7,539 bases of DNA from Bacteroidota bacterium (lineage in GTDB: Bacteria > Bacteroidota > Bacteroidia > Flavobacteriales > Flavobacteriaceae). The DNA is taken from positions 1-7,539 of the forward strand of contig SBFL01000149.1 of the NCBI GenBank assembly GCA_006227965.1, in the 5' to 3' direction. The position numbers were made by a program, and so were the translations under genes. Below the pieces are notes generated by a model. That model searched no databases and had not been told where the DNA came from. It saw nothing but the letters and a program-made list of their open reading frames with translations. Shown here piece after piece: positions 1-6,893 of the stretch; within the stretch, counting starts at the first letter, position 1, and every line of letters starts with the position of its first letter.

Positions 1-860
1 GTAAGGGCCTGTCCGAAGGCGATTGCCTTGGCCGCGATCACATGTTCCAGAGGCCCTCCCTGGTTCCCGGGAAAGACGGACATATCTATCAGGGAGGACA
101 TGCTCCTGAGAGCCCCTGATTTAAGCCGGATATCAAAGGGGTTTTCAAAATCTTCTCCCATTAGAATCAGACCGCCGCGGGGACCCCTGAGGGTCTTGTG
201 AGTTGTGGTGGTCACAAAATGGCAGTGGGGTACCGGATCACTGAGGATTCCCTTTGCGATAAGCCCCGCCGGGTGCGCGATATCGGCCAGAAGAAAAGCT
301 CCGACCTTGTCAGCGATCTCCCTGAATTTTACAAAATCCATATCCCGGGAGTATGCAGAGGCTCCTGCAATGATGAGCTGCGGCTTTTCCCGCTCCGCTA
401 TCTCCGCAATCCGATCGTAGTTCAGAAGGCCGGTTTCCCTTTCGACCCCGTAAAAAACAGGGCGGTAGAGTTTGCCGGAAAAATTCACGGGAGAGCCATG
501 GGTAAGATGCCCTCCGTGGGAGAGGTCAAATCCCAGGATGGTATCCCCCGGCTTCATGATTGCCTGGTATACCGCAGCATTTGCCTGGCTTCCTGAGTGG
601 GGCTGTACATTGGCATAGGCCGCCCCGAAAAGGTCCTTGGCGCGCTCGACAGCGATCCGCTCCACCTTGTCCACCACTTCACACCCGCCGTAATAGCGCC
701 TGCCGGGATACCCCTCGGCGTATTTGTTGGTCAGAACAGACCCGGCGGCCTCCATGACCTGCGGGCTCGTAAAATTCTCTGAGGCGATGAGTTCTACCCC
801 GTTGATCTGACGTTGTTTTTCAGCTTCTATCAGGTTGAAAATTTCCAGGTCTCTTTCCAT
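1..860 (-). CDS. glyA: Serine hydroxymethyltransferase (partial, C-terminus beyond window)
   Basis: This PLP enzyme interconverts serine and glycine in the cytoplasm, passing the one-carbon unit to tetrahydrofolate. The ATG is at 858-860 and an in-frame TAA just upstream (864-866) fixes it as the most upstream possible start. The 286 complete codons in the window begin [18 protein letters not shown]. Seen in order: the [11 protein letters not shown] segment (about 23-33), [15 protein letters not shown] (45-59), QPHSGSQAN (86-94), [16 protein letters not shown] (115-130), [10 protein letters not shown] (191-200, with Asp193 and His196 at the PLP ring), and [14 protein letters not shown] (217-230), where Lys222 is the expected Schiff-base lysine. 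The stretch between GGLIL and FPGNQGGP (about 234-263) is longer than in the E. coli enzyme, a form known from Bacteroidota. The family is normally about 420 residues, so about one third lies outside the window. It is divergent from the fumarylacetoacetase gene. Identification is secure. Confidence 0.97.
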   Translation of the reverse strand, partial: MERDLEIFNLIEAEKQRQINGVELIASENFTSPQVMEAAGSVLTNKYAEGYPGRRYYGGCEVVDKVERIAVERAKDLFGAAYANVQPHSGSQANAAVYQAIMKPGDTILGFDLSHGGHLTHGSPVNFSGKLYRPVFYGVERETGLLNYDRIAEIAEREKPQLIIAGASAYSRDMDFVKFREIADKVGAFLLADIAHPAGLIAKGILSDPVPHCHFVTTTTHKTLRGPRGGLILMGEDFENPFDIRLKSGALRSMSSLIDMSVFPGNQGGPLEHVIAAKAIAFGQAL

Positions 861-898
861 TGTTTAAAGGCGGGTTATATGAGCGGTAAAAGTACAAA

Positions 899-934
899 TT
901 GGGTGGGGTTAAACCAGATAAAATAATATCTTTG
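899..934 (+). promoter_or_regulatory. Putative Bacteroidota-type promoter for the fumarylacetoacetase gene
   Basis: TATCTTTG at 927-934 is a full match to the TAnnTTTG -7 element used by the Bacteroidota primary sigma factor. A TTG lies at 899-901, but the 25-base gap is longer than the usual 17-23, so the -33 assignment is weak. Transcription would start near 940, leaving a leader of about 30 bases before the ATG at 971. No good Shine-Dalgarno is present, as is usual in this phylum. The same 110-base gap must also hold the glyA promoter, for which only a weak minus-strand candidate was seen. Confidence 0.5.
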
Positions 935-970
935 GTCAGGAATTTATCAAACGTCAATTAACAATTACCC

Positions 971-2266
971 ATGTCCATCAAAGCAAATGATCCGGCCCGT
1001 ATTTCCTGGCTGCCCGTTCCTCCCCAATCGGACTTCCCCATACAGAACATCCCGTTCGGGGTCTTCCTTACACGGGATGACGTCATCACTATAGGCACCC
1101 GGATCGGGGACACGGCCATTGACCTAGGCGCCTTGCACCAGCTGGGGTACTTCAATGACATTCCCCTGACCGATGATATCTTCCTGCAGGATTCCCTGAA
1201 CGACTTTATCTCCGACGGCAAAAAAACCTGGAGGTCCGTGCGAAATCGCATCGCCGAGCTCTTCGACAAGGACAACGGCGAACTGCAGCATCAGGATGCC
1301 CACAAGAAGATCATCCTGTTCGACCTGGATGAAATTGAGATGCAACTGCCGGTACATATCGGGGATTATACCGATTTCTACTCGAGCCGGGAGCACGCCA
1401 CCAACGTGGGTAAGATGTTCCGCGACCCTGAAAACGCGCTGCTGCCAAACTGGCTTCACCTCCCGGTGGGCTACCACGGGCGCAGTTCCACTATTGTGCC
1501 CAGCGGCACCCCGGTACGGCGCCCCTACGGACAACTCCTCCCCAGGGGTTCCGAGGAGCCCGTCTTCGGTCCGTCCACACGTGTGGATTTTGAGCTGGAA
1601 ATGGCTTTTATCACCACAGATGCCAATAAAATGGGGGAACCCATCCCGGTTGCCGAAGCGGAAGACTACATCTTTGGATTGGTGCTTTTCAATGACTGGA
1701 GTGCAAGGGACATCCAAAAGTGGGAATACGTACCGTTGGGGCCTTTTCTTGCAAAGAGCTTCGCCTCTTCCATTTCTCCCTGGATTGTGACCCTGGATGC
1801 TCTCGAGCCGTTCCGTGTGGCAAGCCCTGATCAGCATCCGCAACCCCTGCCCTATCTGAAGCAGGATGGCCCGCGGAGTTTTGACATTCATCTGGAGGTG
1901 GGCCTGATCCCGGAGAACGGATCAGAGAACACCATATGCCGGTCCAACTTCAAACACATGTACTGGACCATGGCCCAGCAGCTAGCCCACCACACCGTAA
2001 ACGGATGTAAGATCAACAGCGGGGACATGATGGGAAGCGGTACTATTTCCGGCAAAACCGAGGATTCATTCGGGTCCATGCTCGAACTGGCCTGGATGGG
2101 CACCAAACCGGTCGCCCTGAACAACGGAGAAACCCGCACCTTCGTTGAGGATATGGATACGGTGGTCATGAGAGGGTTCTGCCATGACAACGGGCTCCGA
2201 ATCGGCTTCGGAGAGGTTCGATCCCAACTGCTGCCGGCACTTCCCGCCGATCGGTTCCAGAGGTGA
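971..2266 (+). CDS. fahA: Fumarylacetoacetase (fumarylacetoacetate hydrolase)
   Basis: The product hydrolyses 4-fumarylacetoacetate to fumarate and acetoacetate, the last step of tyrosine and homogentisate breakdown in the cytoplasm. It has 431 residues, close to the full-length animal-type enzyme, with an N-terminal SH3-like domain (about 1-125) and a C-terminal catalytic FAH domain. Residues aligning with the mouse active site with a +9 offset are all present: metal ligands Asp135, Glu208, Glu210 and Asp242; catalytic His142; substrate or transition-state residues Tyr137, Arg151, Tyr168, Arg246, Gln249, Tyr253 and Lys262. The GSGTISG motif (355-361) supplies the conserved Thr358. An in-frame TAA at 959-961 supports the ATG at 971. 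No other tyrosine-pathway gene (hmgA, hpd, maiA) lies in the window, so the gene appears to be transcribed alone here. The function is secure; the symbol is a convention (fahA or hmgB in other genera). Confidence 0.96.
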   Translation: MSIKANDPARISWLPVPPQSDFPIQNIPFGVFLTRDDVITIGTRIGDTAIDLGALHQLGYFNDIPLTDDIFLQDSLNDFISDGKKTWRSVRNRIAELFDKDNGELQHQDAHKKIILFDLDEIEMQLPVHIGDYTDFYSSREHATNVGKMFRDPENALLPNWLHLPVGYHGRSSTIVPSGTPVRRPYGQLLPRGSEEPVFGPSTRVDFELEMAFITTDANKMGEPIPVAEAEDYIFGLVLFNDWSARDIQKWEYVPLGPFLAKSFASSISPWIVTLDALEPFRVASPDQHPQPLPYLKQDGPRSFDIHLEVGLIPENGSENTICRSNFKHMYWTMAQQLAHHTVNGCKINSGDMMGSGTISGKTEDSFGSMLELAWMGTKPVALNNGETRTFVEDMDTVVMRGFCHDNGLRIGFGEVRSQLLPALPADRFQR

Positions 2267-2330
2267 ATCCGAGACATTTCAACCCGTTTATACGATAATT
2301 GATCGATTTTCGTTCTATTTCTGCCCGGCT

Positions 2331-2347
2331 TTGGCACAGCCCTTGGA
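2331..2347 (+). promoter_or_regulatory. Putative sigma-54 (-24/-12) promoter of the lipoprotein gene
   Basis: TTGGCACAGCCCTTGGA matches the sigma-54 consensus YTGGCACGRNNNTTGCW at all but two fixed positions. The -24 GG (2333-2334) and the -12 pair (2345-2346) are ten bases apart, the spacing sigma-54 needs. The flaw is GG instead of the strongly preferred GC at -12. Transcription would start around 2357-2358, about 22 bases before the ATG at 2380. No convincing TAnnTTTG element was found in the 113-base gap as an alternative. Whether the organism has RpoN cannot be seen from this window. Confidence 0.45.
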
Positions 2348-2349
2348 GT

Positions 2350-2363
2350 GGTTTGGCCAAACC
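2350..2363. repeat. Perfect 14-base palindrome at the predicted transcription start
   Basis: GGTTTGGCCAAACC is its own reverse complement with no spacer. It starts four bases after the -12 element and covers the start site predicted from the sigma-54-like promoter, 17 bases before the lipoprotein start codon. That placement suits an operator for a dimeric repressor. With no loop it would make a poor RNA hairpin. A 14-base perfect palindrome is expected about once per 16,000 positions, so chance is not excluded. Confidence 0.45.
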
Positions 2364-2379
2364 CAAAAATAGAACAACC

Positions 2380-3567
2380 ATGATACGTACATTCCTGCCT
2401 TTAGTGGTTTTGTTGATCATCGCCTCCTGCGGGGGAGTTAAAAAGACCCAGGAAGCCCTGAATACGGGGAATTACCTGCAGGCTATCAATACTTCGGTCA
2501 GGGAACTGGCCGAAAACAAAACCAAGAAGAACAAACAAACCTATGTCCTGGTTCTCGAGGAAGCCTATGCGAAGTTCCTGGAACGGGAACTCAATGAAAT
2601 CCGTTTTCTGGAAAAGGACGGCAATCCGGCACATTTAGGTGATATTTACCGTATGTATACTGAGATAAGGGACGTACAGAACCGGATTCGCCCCCTACTG
2701 CCCCTGCCTGTATACGAACAGAATCGACAGGCAAGATTCGAATTTCCCAATTACGACCGGGAATTGCTGGCCGCCAAGGAGGAATTATCTGCCTACCTCT
2801 ACGAGAATGCCTCGGCCATGCTCCGTCGGGCAACTCAAAAATGGGAATTCAGGAAGGTTTACGAGGATTTTCAATACCTGGACGAAATCAATCCGGGGTA
2901 TGCGGATACGAAAGACCAAATGGAATACGCCTACCACAACGGACTGGATTATGTAAAGGTTAAATTGATCAACGATTCCCAAAAGATCATCCCGGAACGA
3001 CTCGAGGCAGATTTGCTCAATTTCAATACCTATGGGCTGAACGACCTTTGGACAGCCTACCACACAAATCCGGTCAATGACATCGAGTACGATTACGAAA
3101 TGCAACTATCCTTCAGGAATATTGATATTTCTCTGGAACAGGTGTCTGAAAGACAGATCATTCAGGAACGACAGGTCAGGGATGGCACCCAATACCTGCA
3201 GGATGAAGACGGGAATGTGGTGCGTGACAGCCTCGGGAACCGGATCGAAGTGGACCGGTTCAGAACCGTGCGCTGCAACTTTTACGAATTCACCCAGCAA
3301 AAAATCGCCCAGGTGGCGGGGAATGTAAATTTTGTAGACCTCAGGACGCAACAGCCCGTAAATTCATACCCGCTGACCAGCGAATTCGTTTTCAGGCACG
3401 TGTATGCGAATTACGAGGGGGACCGGCGGGCCATCGACAACAATCTGGTAGCACTGCTGGATCTGGCGGCTGTACCTTTTCCCTCTGATGAAGAAATGGT
3501 CTACCACGCCGGGGAGGATTTGAAATCACGATTGAAGAATATCCTTAGCCGGCAACGGTTCAACTGA
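2380..3567 (+). CDS. Lipoprotein of unknown function with TPR-like N-terminal region
   Basis: The 395-residue product starts with a lipoprotein signal: MIRT, a hydrophobic run FLPLVVLLII, then the lipobox IASC with lipidated Cys17. This decides the start at ATG 2380; a possible extension to a TTG at 2299 would put 27 non-signal residues ahead of it. The residues after the cysteine (GGVKKTQ) lack the acidic export signal of flavobacterial surface lipoproteins, so a periplasm-facing position is more likely. Residues about 22-190 are helix-rich and resemble short TPR-like repeats (QEALNTGNYLQAI; FRKVYEDFQYLDEINPGYADTK). After LLNFNTYGLNDLWTAYHTN (212-230), the C-terminal part looks beta-rich, with a DEDGNVVRDSLGNRI segment (275-289) and a motif around SEFVFRHVYANYEGD (334-348). 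I recall similar uncharacterised proteins in Flavobacteriia but can name no family or function. It is a separate unit between two gaps and ends at a shared terminator. Confidence 0.85.
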   Translation: MIRTFLPLVVLLIIASCGGVKKTQEALNTGNYLQAINTSVRELAENKTKKNKQTYVLVLEEAYAKFLERELNEIRFLEKDGNPAHLGDIYRMYTEIRDVQNRIRPLLPLPVYEQNRQARFEFPNYDRELLAAKEELSAYLYENASAMLRRATQKWEFRKVYEDFQYLDEINPGYADTKDQMEYAYHNGLDYVKVKLINDSQKIIPERLEADLLNFNTYGLNDLWTAYHTNPVNDIEYDYEMQLSFRNIDISLEQVSERQIIQERQVRDGTQYLQDEDGNVVRDSLGNRIEVDRFRTVRCNFYEFTQQKIAQVAGNVNFVDLRTQQPVNSYPLTSEFVFRHVYANYEGDRRAIDNNLVALLDLAAVPFPSDEEMVYHAGEDLKSRLKNILSRQRFN

Positions 3568-3568
3568 T

Positions 3569-3596
3569 AAAAACCCGGCTCAGGCCGGGTTTTTTC
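3569..3596. terminator. Bidirectional intrinsic terminator shared by the lipoprotein and ytxJ genes
   Basis: An 11-base-pair stem, AAAAACCCGGC (3569-3579) with GCCGGGTTTTT (3584-3594), closes a TCAG loop (3580-3583). Six T residues (3590-3595) follow the GC core on the plus strand, and the five A residues at 3569-3573 give a T run on the minus strand, so it can stop transcription from both sides. The loop includes the ytxJ stop codon (TCA at 3580-3582, TGA on the minus strand), and the lipoprotein stop ends just two bases before the stem. Confidence 0.85.
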
Positions 3597-3987
3597 TTTC
3601 CAGGTCCGGTCTGAGCCGGTCAATGCCCCCGTGGGAGTCGTGGTCAAGAATCTGCCCTCCCGCCACAATCAGTACCTGTGGAGACTGATGCGGAATATCA
3701 AAATGACGCGCCACCTCCTGGGAAAGTTCCCGGTCCCCGAACAGATCCAGCAGGTAAAATTCAGCCTGATCACGAGCCTGATTCCAATTCTGCTGAAACC
3801 TCCTCATCATCATGCTGCTCAGTCCACATCGGGTGGAATGCTTGAAGATCACTTTGGGGCGCACCTGCCCTTCCTGCAGGCTGAGCAGTTGTTCAATCCG
3901 TTCCAAAGGGGTCCATGGGAATGGGACGGGACGATTTTTATCTCCCCCCGTGGAGGAAGTGTCAAAAAGCGACTTTAATTTTTTCAC
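3580..3987 (-). CDS. ytxJ: YtxJ-like monothiol bacilliredoxin (thioredoxin fold)
   Basis: This 135-residue cytoplasmic protein resembles the YtxJ/BrxC family, thought to remove bacillithiol from S-bacillithiolated proteins. The active-site segment is VIFKHSTRCGLSS (46-58), with a single redox cysteine at Cys54 and no second CXXC cysteine. A thioredoxin-type cis-proline is expected at Pro103 in HQSPQVLI (100-107), and a Gly-Gly turn precedes the last helix. The start is GTG at 3985-3987: an in-frame TAA at 4000-4002 blocks extension, and the next Met lies beyond the active-site cysteine. The N-terminal 25 residues are polar and probably flexible. The gene converges on the lipoprotein gene and diverges from clpB across about 190 bases. 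Its presence implies the cell makes bacillithiol, known in many Bacteroidota; the synthesis genes are not in the window. Confidence 0.88.
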   Translation of the reverse strand: MKKLKSLFDTSSTGGDKNRPVPFPWTPLERIEQLLSLQEGQVRPKVIFKHSTRCGLSSMMMRRFQQNWNQARDQAEFYLLDLFGDRELSQEVARHFDIPHQSPQVLIVAGGQILDHDSHGGIDRLRPDLERKNPA

Positions 3988-4117
3988 TGGGTAGGGTAGT
4001 TAAACTATTGTGAGTGGCTGAAATTTCTTCACCAAACCATCGGACTGTGGAATTCAGTTACTGCCCAATTGTCTGGTTCTTAAGGATTTTTGCTGTCATT
4101 CTGTCTGTATTTATTCC

Positions 4118-4134
4118 TTGGTAGGATTCTTGAC
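4118..4134 (+). promoter_or_regulatory. Weak sigma-54-like element upstream of clpB
   Basis: TTGGTAGGATTCTTGAC keeps the -24 GG (4120-4121) and the TTG of the -12 box with GG-N10-GA spacing, but differs from consensus in the CAC of the -24 box and in the final C of TTGC. A start near 4145 would give a leader of about 33 bases to the clpB ATG. No good TAnnTTTG element with a proper -33 box was found in the gap (GATTTTTG near 4084 is the closest), and no CIRCE repeat is visible. This is a tentative call. Confidence 0.2.
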
Positions 4135-4177
4135 CTTTTCCCGTTGATAATGTTTCAGCACGAAAACAAAACACGCT

Positions 4178-6778
4178 ATGAACATAAATAATTTTACCAT
4201 AAAATCCCAGGAGGCTATCCAGCAGGCGCAGCAACTTGCTCAGGAACTGGGCCATCAGCAAGTGGAGAATGAGCACCTCTACAAGGCCATTACCATGGTC
4301 GACGAGAACGTACTTCCTTTCCTTCTGAAGAAACTCAATGTAAACGAAGGGCTTGTCAGTCAGATCCTGGCAAAGGAACTGGAGAGCTTTCCCAGGGTAT
4401 CCGGTGGCAACCTCATATTCTCCAATGAGGCCGGCAAGACCCTCAACGAGGCTTCCATCCTGGCCAGGAACATGGGAGATGAATTCGTTTCCGTGGAACA
4501 CCTCTTGCTCGCGATTTTTAAATCCCGCAGCAAAATAGCGCGTATCCTCAAAGACCAGGGGATTACGGAAAAAGACTTCAAAAGTGCCATAGAGGAACTT
4601 CGAAAAGGCGGAAAAGTGACTTCCCAAAGTGCGGAAGACACCTATAACTCCCTTGATAAATACGCCAGAAACCTAAACAAACTTGCCGACAGCGGAAAAC
4701 TGGATCCTGTAATCGGAAGGGACGAGGAAATACGCCGCATCCTGCAGATCCTCTCCAGACGCACCAAGAACAACCCCATGCTGGTTGGGGAGCCCGGTAC
4801 GGGTAAAACCGCCATTGCCGAGGGGCTGGCACACCGGATCATACAGGGAGACGTGCCGGAGAACCTCAAGGACAAGGTCATCTTTTCCCTGGATATGGGG
4901 GCACTCATTGCCGGTGCCAAATACAAGGGGGAATTCGAGGAGCGGCTCAAATCGGTCATCAAGGAAGTAACCACCTCCGACGGAAACATCGTCCTTTTTA
5001 TAGACGAAATCCACACCCTTGTGGGCGCCGGGGGCGGACAGGGAGCCATGGATGCCGCCAATATCCTCAAGCCCGCACTGGCCCGGGGCGAACTCCGTGC
5101 CATCGGAGCTACCACCCTGGACGAATACCAAAAATATTTTGAAAAGGACAAGGCCCTGGAGCGCCGCTTCCAGAAAATTACGGTGGACGAACCAGACACG
5201 GAGAGCGCTATTTCCATTCTTCGGGGGCTGAAGGAGAAATACGAAACCCACCATAAGGTGCGTATCAAGGACGAAGCGGTAATCGCGGCCGTGGAGCTTT
5301 CCCAGCGCTACATCACCAACCGGTTTCTTCCGGACAAGGCCATAGACCTTATGGATGAGGCAGCTTCCAAACTCAGGATGGAGATCAACTCCAAACCCGA
5401 GGAACTAGATGTGCTGGACAGGAAGATCATGCAACTTGAAATCGAGATAGAGGCGATCAAGCGTGAGGACGATCCGGCCAAGCTAAAGGCGCTGAACATA
5501 GACCTCGCAAACCTGAAGGAAGAACGGGCCTCCATCTTTGCTCAATGGGAAGGTGAAAAAGATGTGGTGGATTCCATTCAAAAAACAAAGCAGGAAATAG
5601 AGGACTACAAGATGGAAGCCGAACGGGCCGAGCGCAACGGGGACTACGGGAGGGTGGCCGAACTGCGGTATGGGAAAATCAAGGAAGCTCAGGCCAAACT
5701 TGAAAACTTGCAGCGGGAACTGGCCGCTCAACAGGAGTCCGGCACCCTGATCAAGGAGGAGGTCACTGCCGAGGATATTGCAGAGGTAGTGGCTAAATGG
5801 ACGGGTATCCCCGTCAATAAAATGCTGCAGAGCGAGCGGGACAAACTCCTGAAACTGGAAAGTGTGCTGCACCAGCGCGTCATAGGGCAGGACGAGGCCA
5901 TTCAGGCGGTCTCCGACGCCATACGCCGAAGCCGGGCAGGCCTGCAGGACCCAAAAAAACCCATCGGATCCTTCCTGTTCCTCGGGACTACCGGGGTTGG
6001 AAAGACAGAACTGGCCAAGACCCTGGCGGCCTATCTCTTTGACGATGAAAACGCCATCACCCGAATCGATATGAGCGAATACCAGGAACGGCACGCTGTA
6101 AGCCGCCTTGTGGGGGCGCCCCCCGGATACGTCGGGTACGATGAGGGAGGTCAACTCACCGAGGCCGTGCGGCGCAAACCTTATTCCGTGGTACTCCTGG
6201 ACGAGATCGAAAAGGCCCACCCGGACACCTTCAACATCCTGCTCCAGGTACTGGACGAGGGGCGTTTGACCGACAACAAGGGAAGGCTTGCAGACTTCAG
6301 AAATACGATCATCATTATGACCAGCAATATGGGCAGCCACATCATACAGGAGAAATTTGAACAGTCCGACGATTTGTACAGCGCCACAGAGGCGGCGCGG
6401 GTGGAGGTGATGGGGTTGCTCCGCAAGAGTATCCGGCCGGAATTCCTCAATCGCATCGACGACATCATTATGTTTACTCCCCTCAGCAGGGAGGATATCA
6501 GGGAAGTTGTACGCCTGCAGTTAGCACAGCTCAAAAAAGTACTTGCCGACCAGCATATCACTATAGATGCGACCGAAGAGGCAGTATCTTACCTTGCAGA
6601 CAAGGGGTTTGACCCGCAATACGGTGCGCGCCCGATCAAGAGGACCATACAGCGGGAGGTACTGAACAATCTTTCGCGGGAGATTTTAAAGGGAAGTATC
6701 CATGCAGAAAGCATTGTCCTGATCGACAGTTTTGAGGACGAATTGGTATTCCGAAACCAGAACGAACTGGTGGAATAA
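4178..6778 (+). CDS. clpB: ClpB-type AAA+ protein disaggregase
   Basis: This cytoplasmic hexameric ATPase pulls polypeptides out of aggregates together with the DnaK system. Its 866 residues are close to the usual ClpB length. In order: Clp N-domain with two repeats (about 1-145); first AAA+ module with Walker A GEPGTGKT (204-211), pore-loop Tyr249 in AKYKGEF, Walker B VLFIDE (272-277) and arginine fingers Arg329-Arg330; coiled-coil middle domain (about 405-525), which marks ClpB rather than ClpA or ClpC; second AAA+ module with Walker A GTTGVGKT (603-610), pore-loop Tyr651 in GYVGYDEGG, Walker B VVLLDE (671-676), sensor-1 Asn717, arginine finger Arg759 and sensor-2 GARPIKR (816-822). All catalytic motifs are intact. 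No ClpP-binding loop motif (IGF/LGF type) is apparent. The ATG has the typical flavobacterial N-terminus MNINNFTIKSQEAIQ. It is preceded by a 190-base gap and followed by its own terminator, so it is probably transcribed alone. Confidence 0.97.
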   Translation: MNINNFTIKSQEAIQQAQQLAQELGHQQVENEHLYKAITMVDENVLPFLLKKLNVNEGLVSQILAKELESFPRVSGGNLIFSNEAGKTLNEASILARNMGDEFVSVEHLLLAIFKSRSKIARILKDQGITEKDFKSAIEELRKGGKVTSQSAEDTYNSLDKYARNLNKLADSGKLDPVIGRDEEIRRILQILSRRTKNNPMLVGEPGTGKTAIAEGLAHRIIQGDVPENLKDKVIFSLDMGALIAGAKYKGEFEERLKSVIKEVTTSDGNIVLFIDEIHTLVGAGGGQGAMDAANILKPALARGELRAIGATTLDEYQKYFEKDKALERRFQKITVDEPDTESAISILRGLKEKYETHHKVRIKDEAVIAAVELSQRYITNRFLPDKAIDLMDEAASKLRMEINSKPEELDVLDRKIMQLEIEIEAIKREDDPAKLKALNIDLANLKEERASIFAQWEGEKDVVDSIQKTKQEIEDYKMEAERAERNGDYGRVAELRYGKIKEAQAKLENLQRELAAQQESGTLIKEEVTAEDIAEVVAKWTGIPVNKMLQSERDKLLKLESVLHQRVIGQDEAIQAVSDAIRRSRAGLQDPKKPIGSFLFLGTTGVGKTELAKTLAAYLFDDENAITRIDMSEYQERHAVSRLVGAPPGYVGYDEGGQLTEAVRRKPYSVVLLDEIEKAHPDTFNILLQVLDEGRLTDNKGRLADFRNTIIIMTSNMGSHIIQEKFEQSDDLYSATEAARVEVMGLLRKSIRPEFLNRIDDIIMFTPLSREDIREVVRLQLAQLKKVLADQHITIDATEEAVSYLADKGFDPQYGARPIKRTIQREVLNNLSREILKGSIHAESIVLIDSFEDELVFRNQNELVE

Positions 6779-6796
6779 CCCAAAGCCTCTGTGAGC

Positions 6797-6836
6797 AAGA
6801 AACCCCGGATTTTGAAATCTCCGGGGTTCTTTTTTT
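6797..6836 (+). terminator. Intrinsic terminator after clpB
   Basis: The core stem AACCCCGG (6801-6808) pairs perfectly with CCGGGGTT (6821-6828). It extends inward as GGATTT against AAATC(T)CC with one bulged base, closing on a short loop around 6813-6814. A run of T residues (6830-6836, after one C) follows. It begins about 20 bases after the clpB stop, separating clpB from the tetR-type gene. Confidence 0.85.
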
Positions 6837-6893
6837 GACTTCCATTATACCGCGCAGTATGAGATTTTTTATATTCGTAGAAAATCAACCCCC

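Noticed and set aside
198..782. Several plus-strand open frames across the left edge
   Set aside because: They are all opposite glyA, whose minus-strand reading gives a complete SHMT sequence including the PLP lysine motif.
948..955. Minus-strand GACGTTTG as a glyA promoter element
   Set aside because: It mismatches TAnnTTTG at the first T, and the nearest TTG partner (CAA at 979-981) is inside the fahA coding region at 23 bases; too weak to call.
1124..1891. 255-codon open frame on the minus strand inside the fumarylacetoacetase gene
   Set aside because: It lies wholly antisense to a gene with every active-site residue intact and shows no recognisable domain; it is a by-product of codon bias on the sense strand.
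2299..2379. N-terminal extension of the lipoprotein from a TTG start
   Set aside because: It would bury the lipoprotein signal 27 residues inside the protein and run through the promoter-like element and palindrome; ATG 2380 fits a type II signal peptide.
3631..3978. 115-codon plus-strand frame opposite ytxJ
   Set aside because: The minus strand encodes a clear thioredoxin-fold protein, and the plus frame has no recognisable features.
4000..4036. Minus-strand TAGTTTAA with TTTG 25 bases upstream as a ytxJ promoter
   Set aside because: The -7 element matches only part of TAnnTTTG, the spacing is too long, and the leader would be only a few bases.
4642..5268. 208-codon open frame on the minus strand inside clpB, serine- and arginine-rich
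   Set aside because: The low-complexity composition (Ser, Arg, Pro) is typical of a shadow frame opposite a charged, conserved protein.
5483..6340. 285-codon open frame on the minus strand inside clpB
   Set aside because: It is antisense to conserved AAA+ motifs, has no family features or start context, and is explained by clpB codon use.
6870..6877. TATATTCG as a promoter for the TetR-type gene
   Set aside because: There is one mismatch to TAnnTTTG and the nearest TTTG is 32 bases upstream inside the clpB terminator T run; kept only as a remark in the gene entry.
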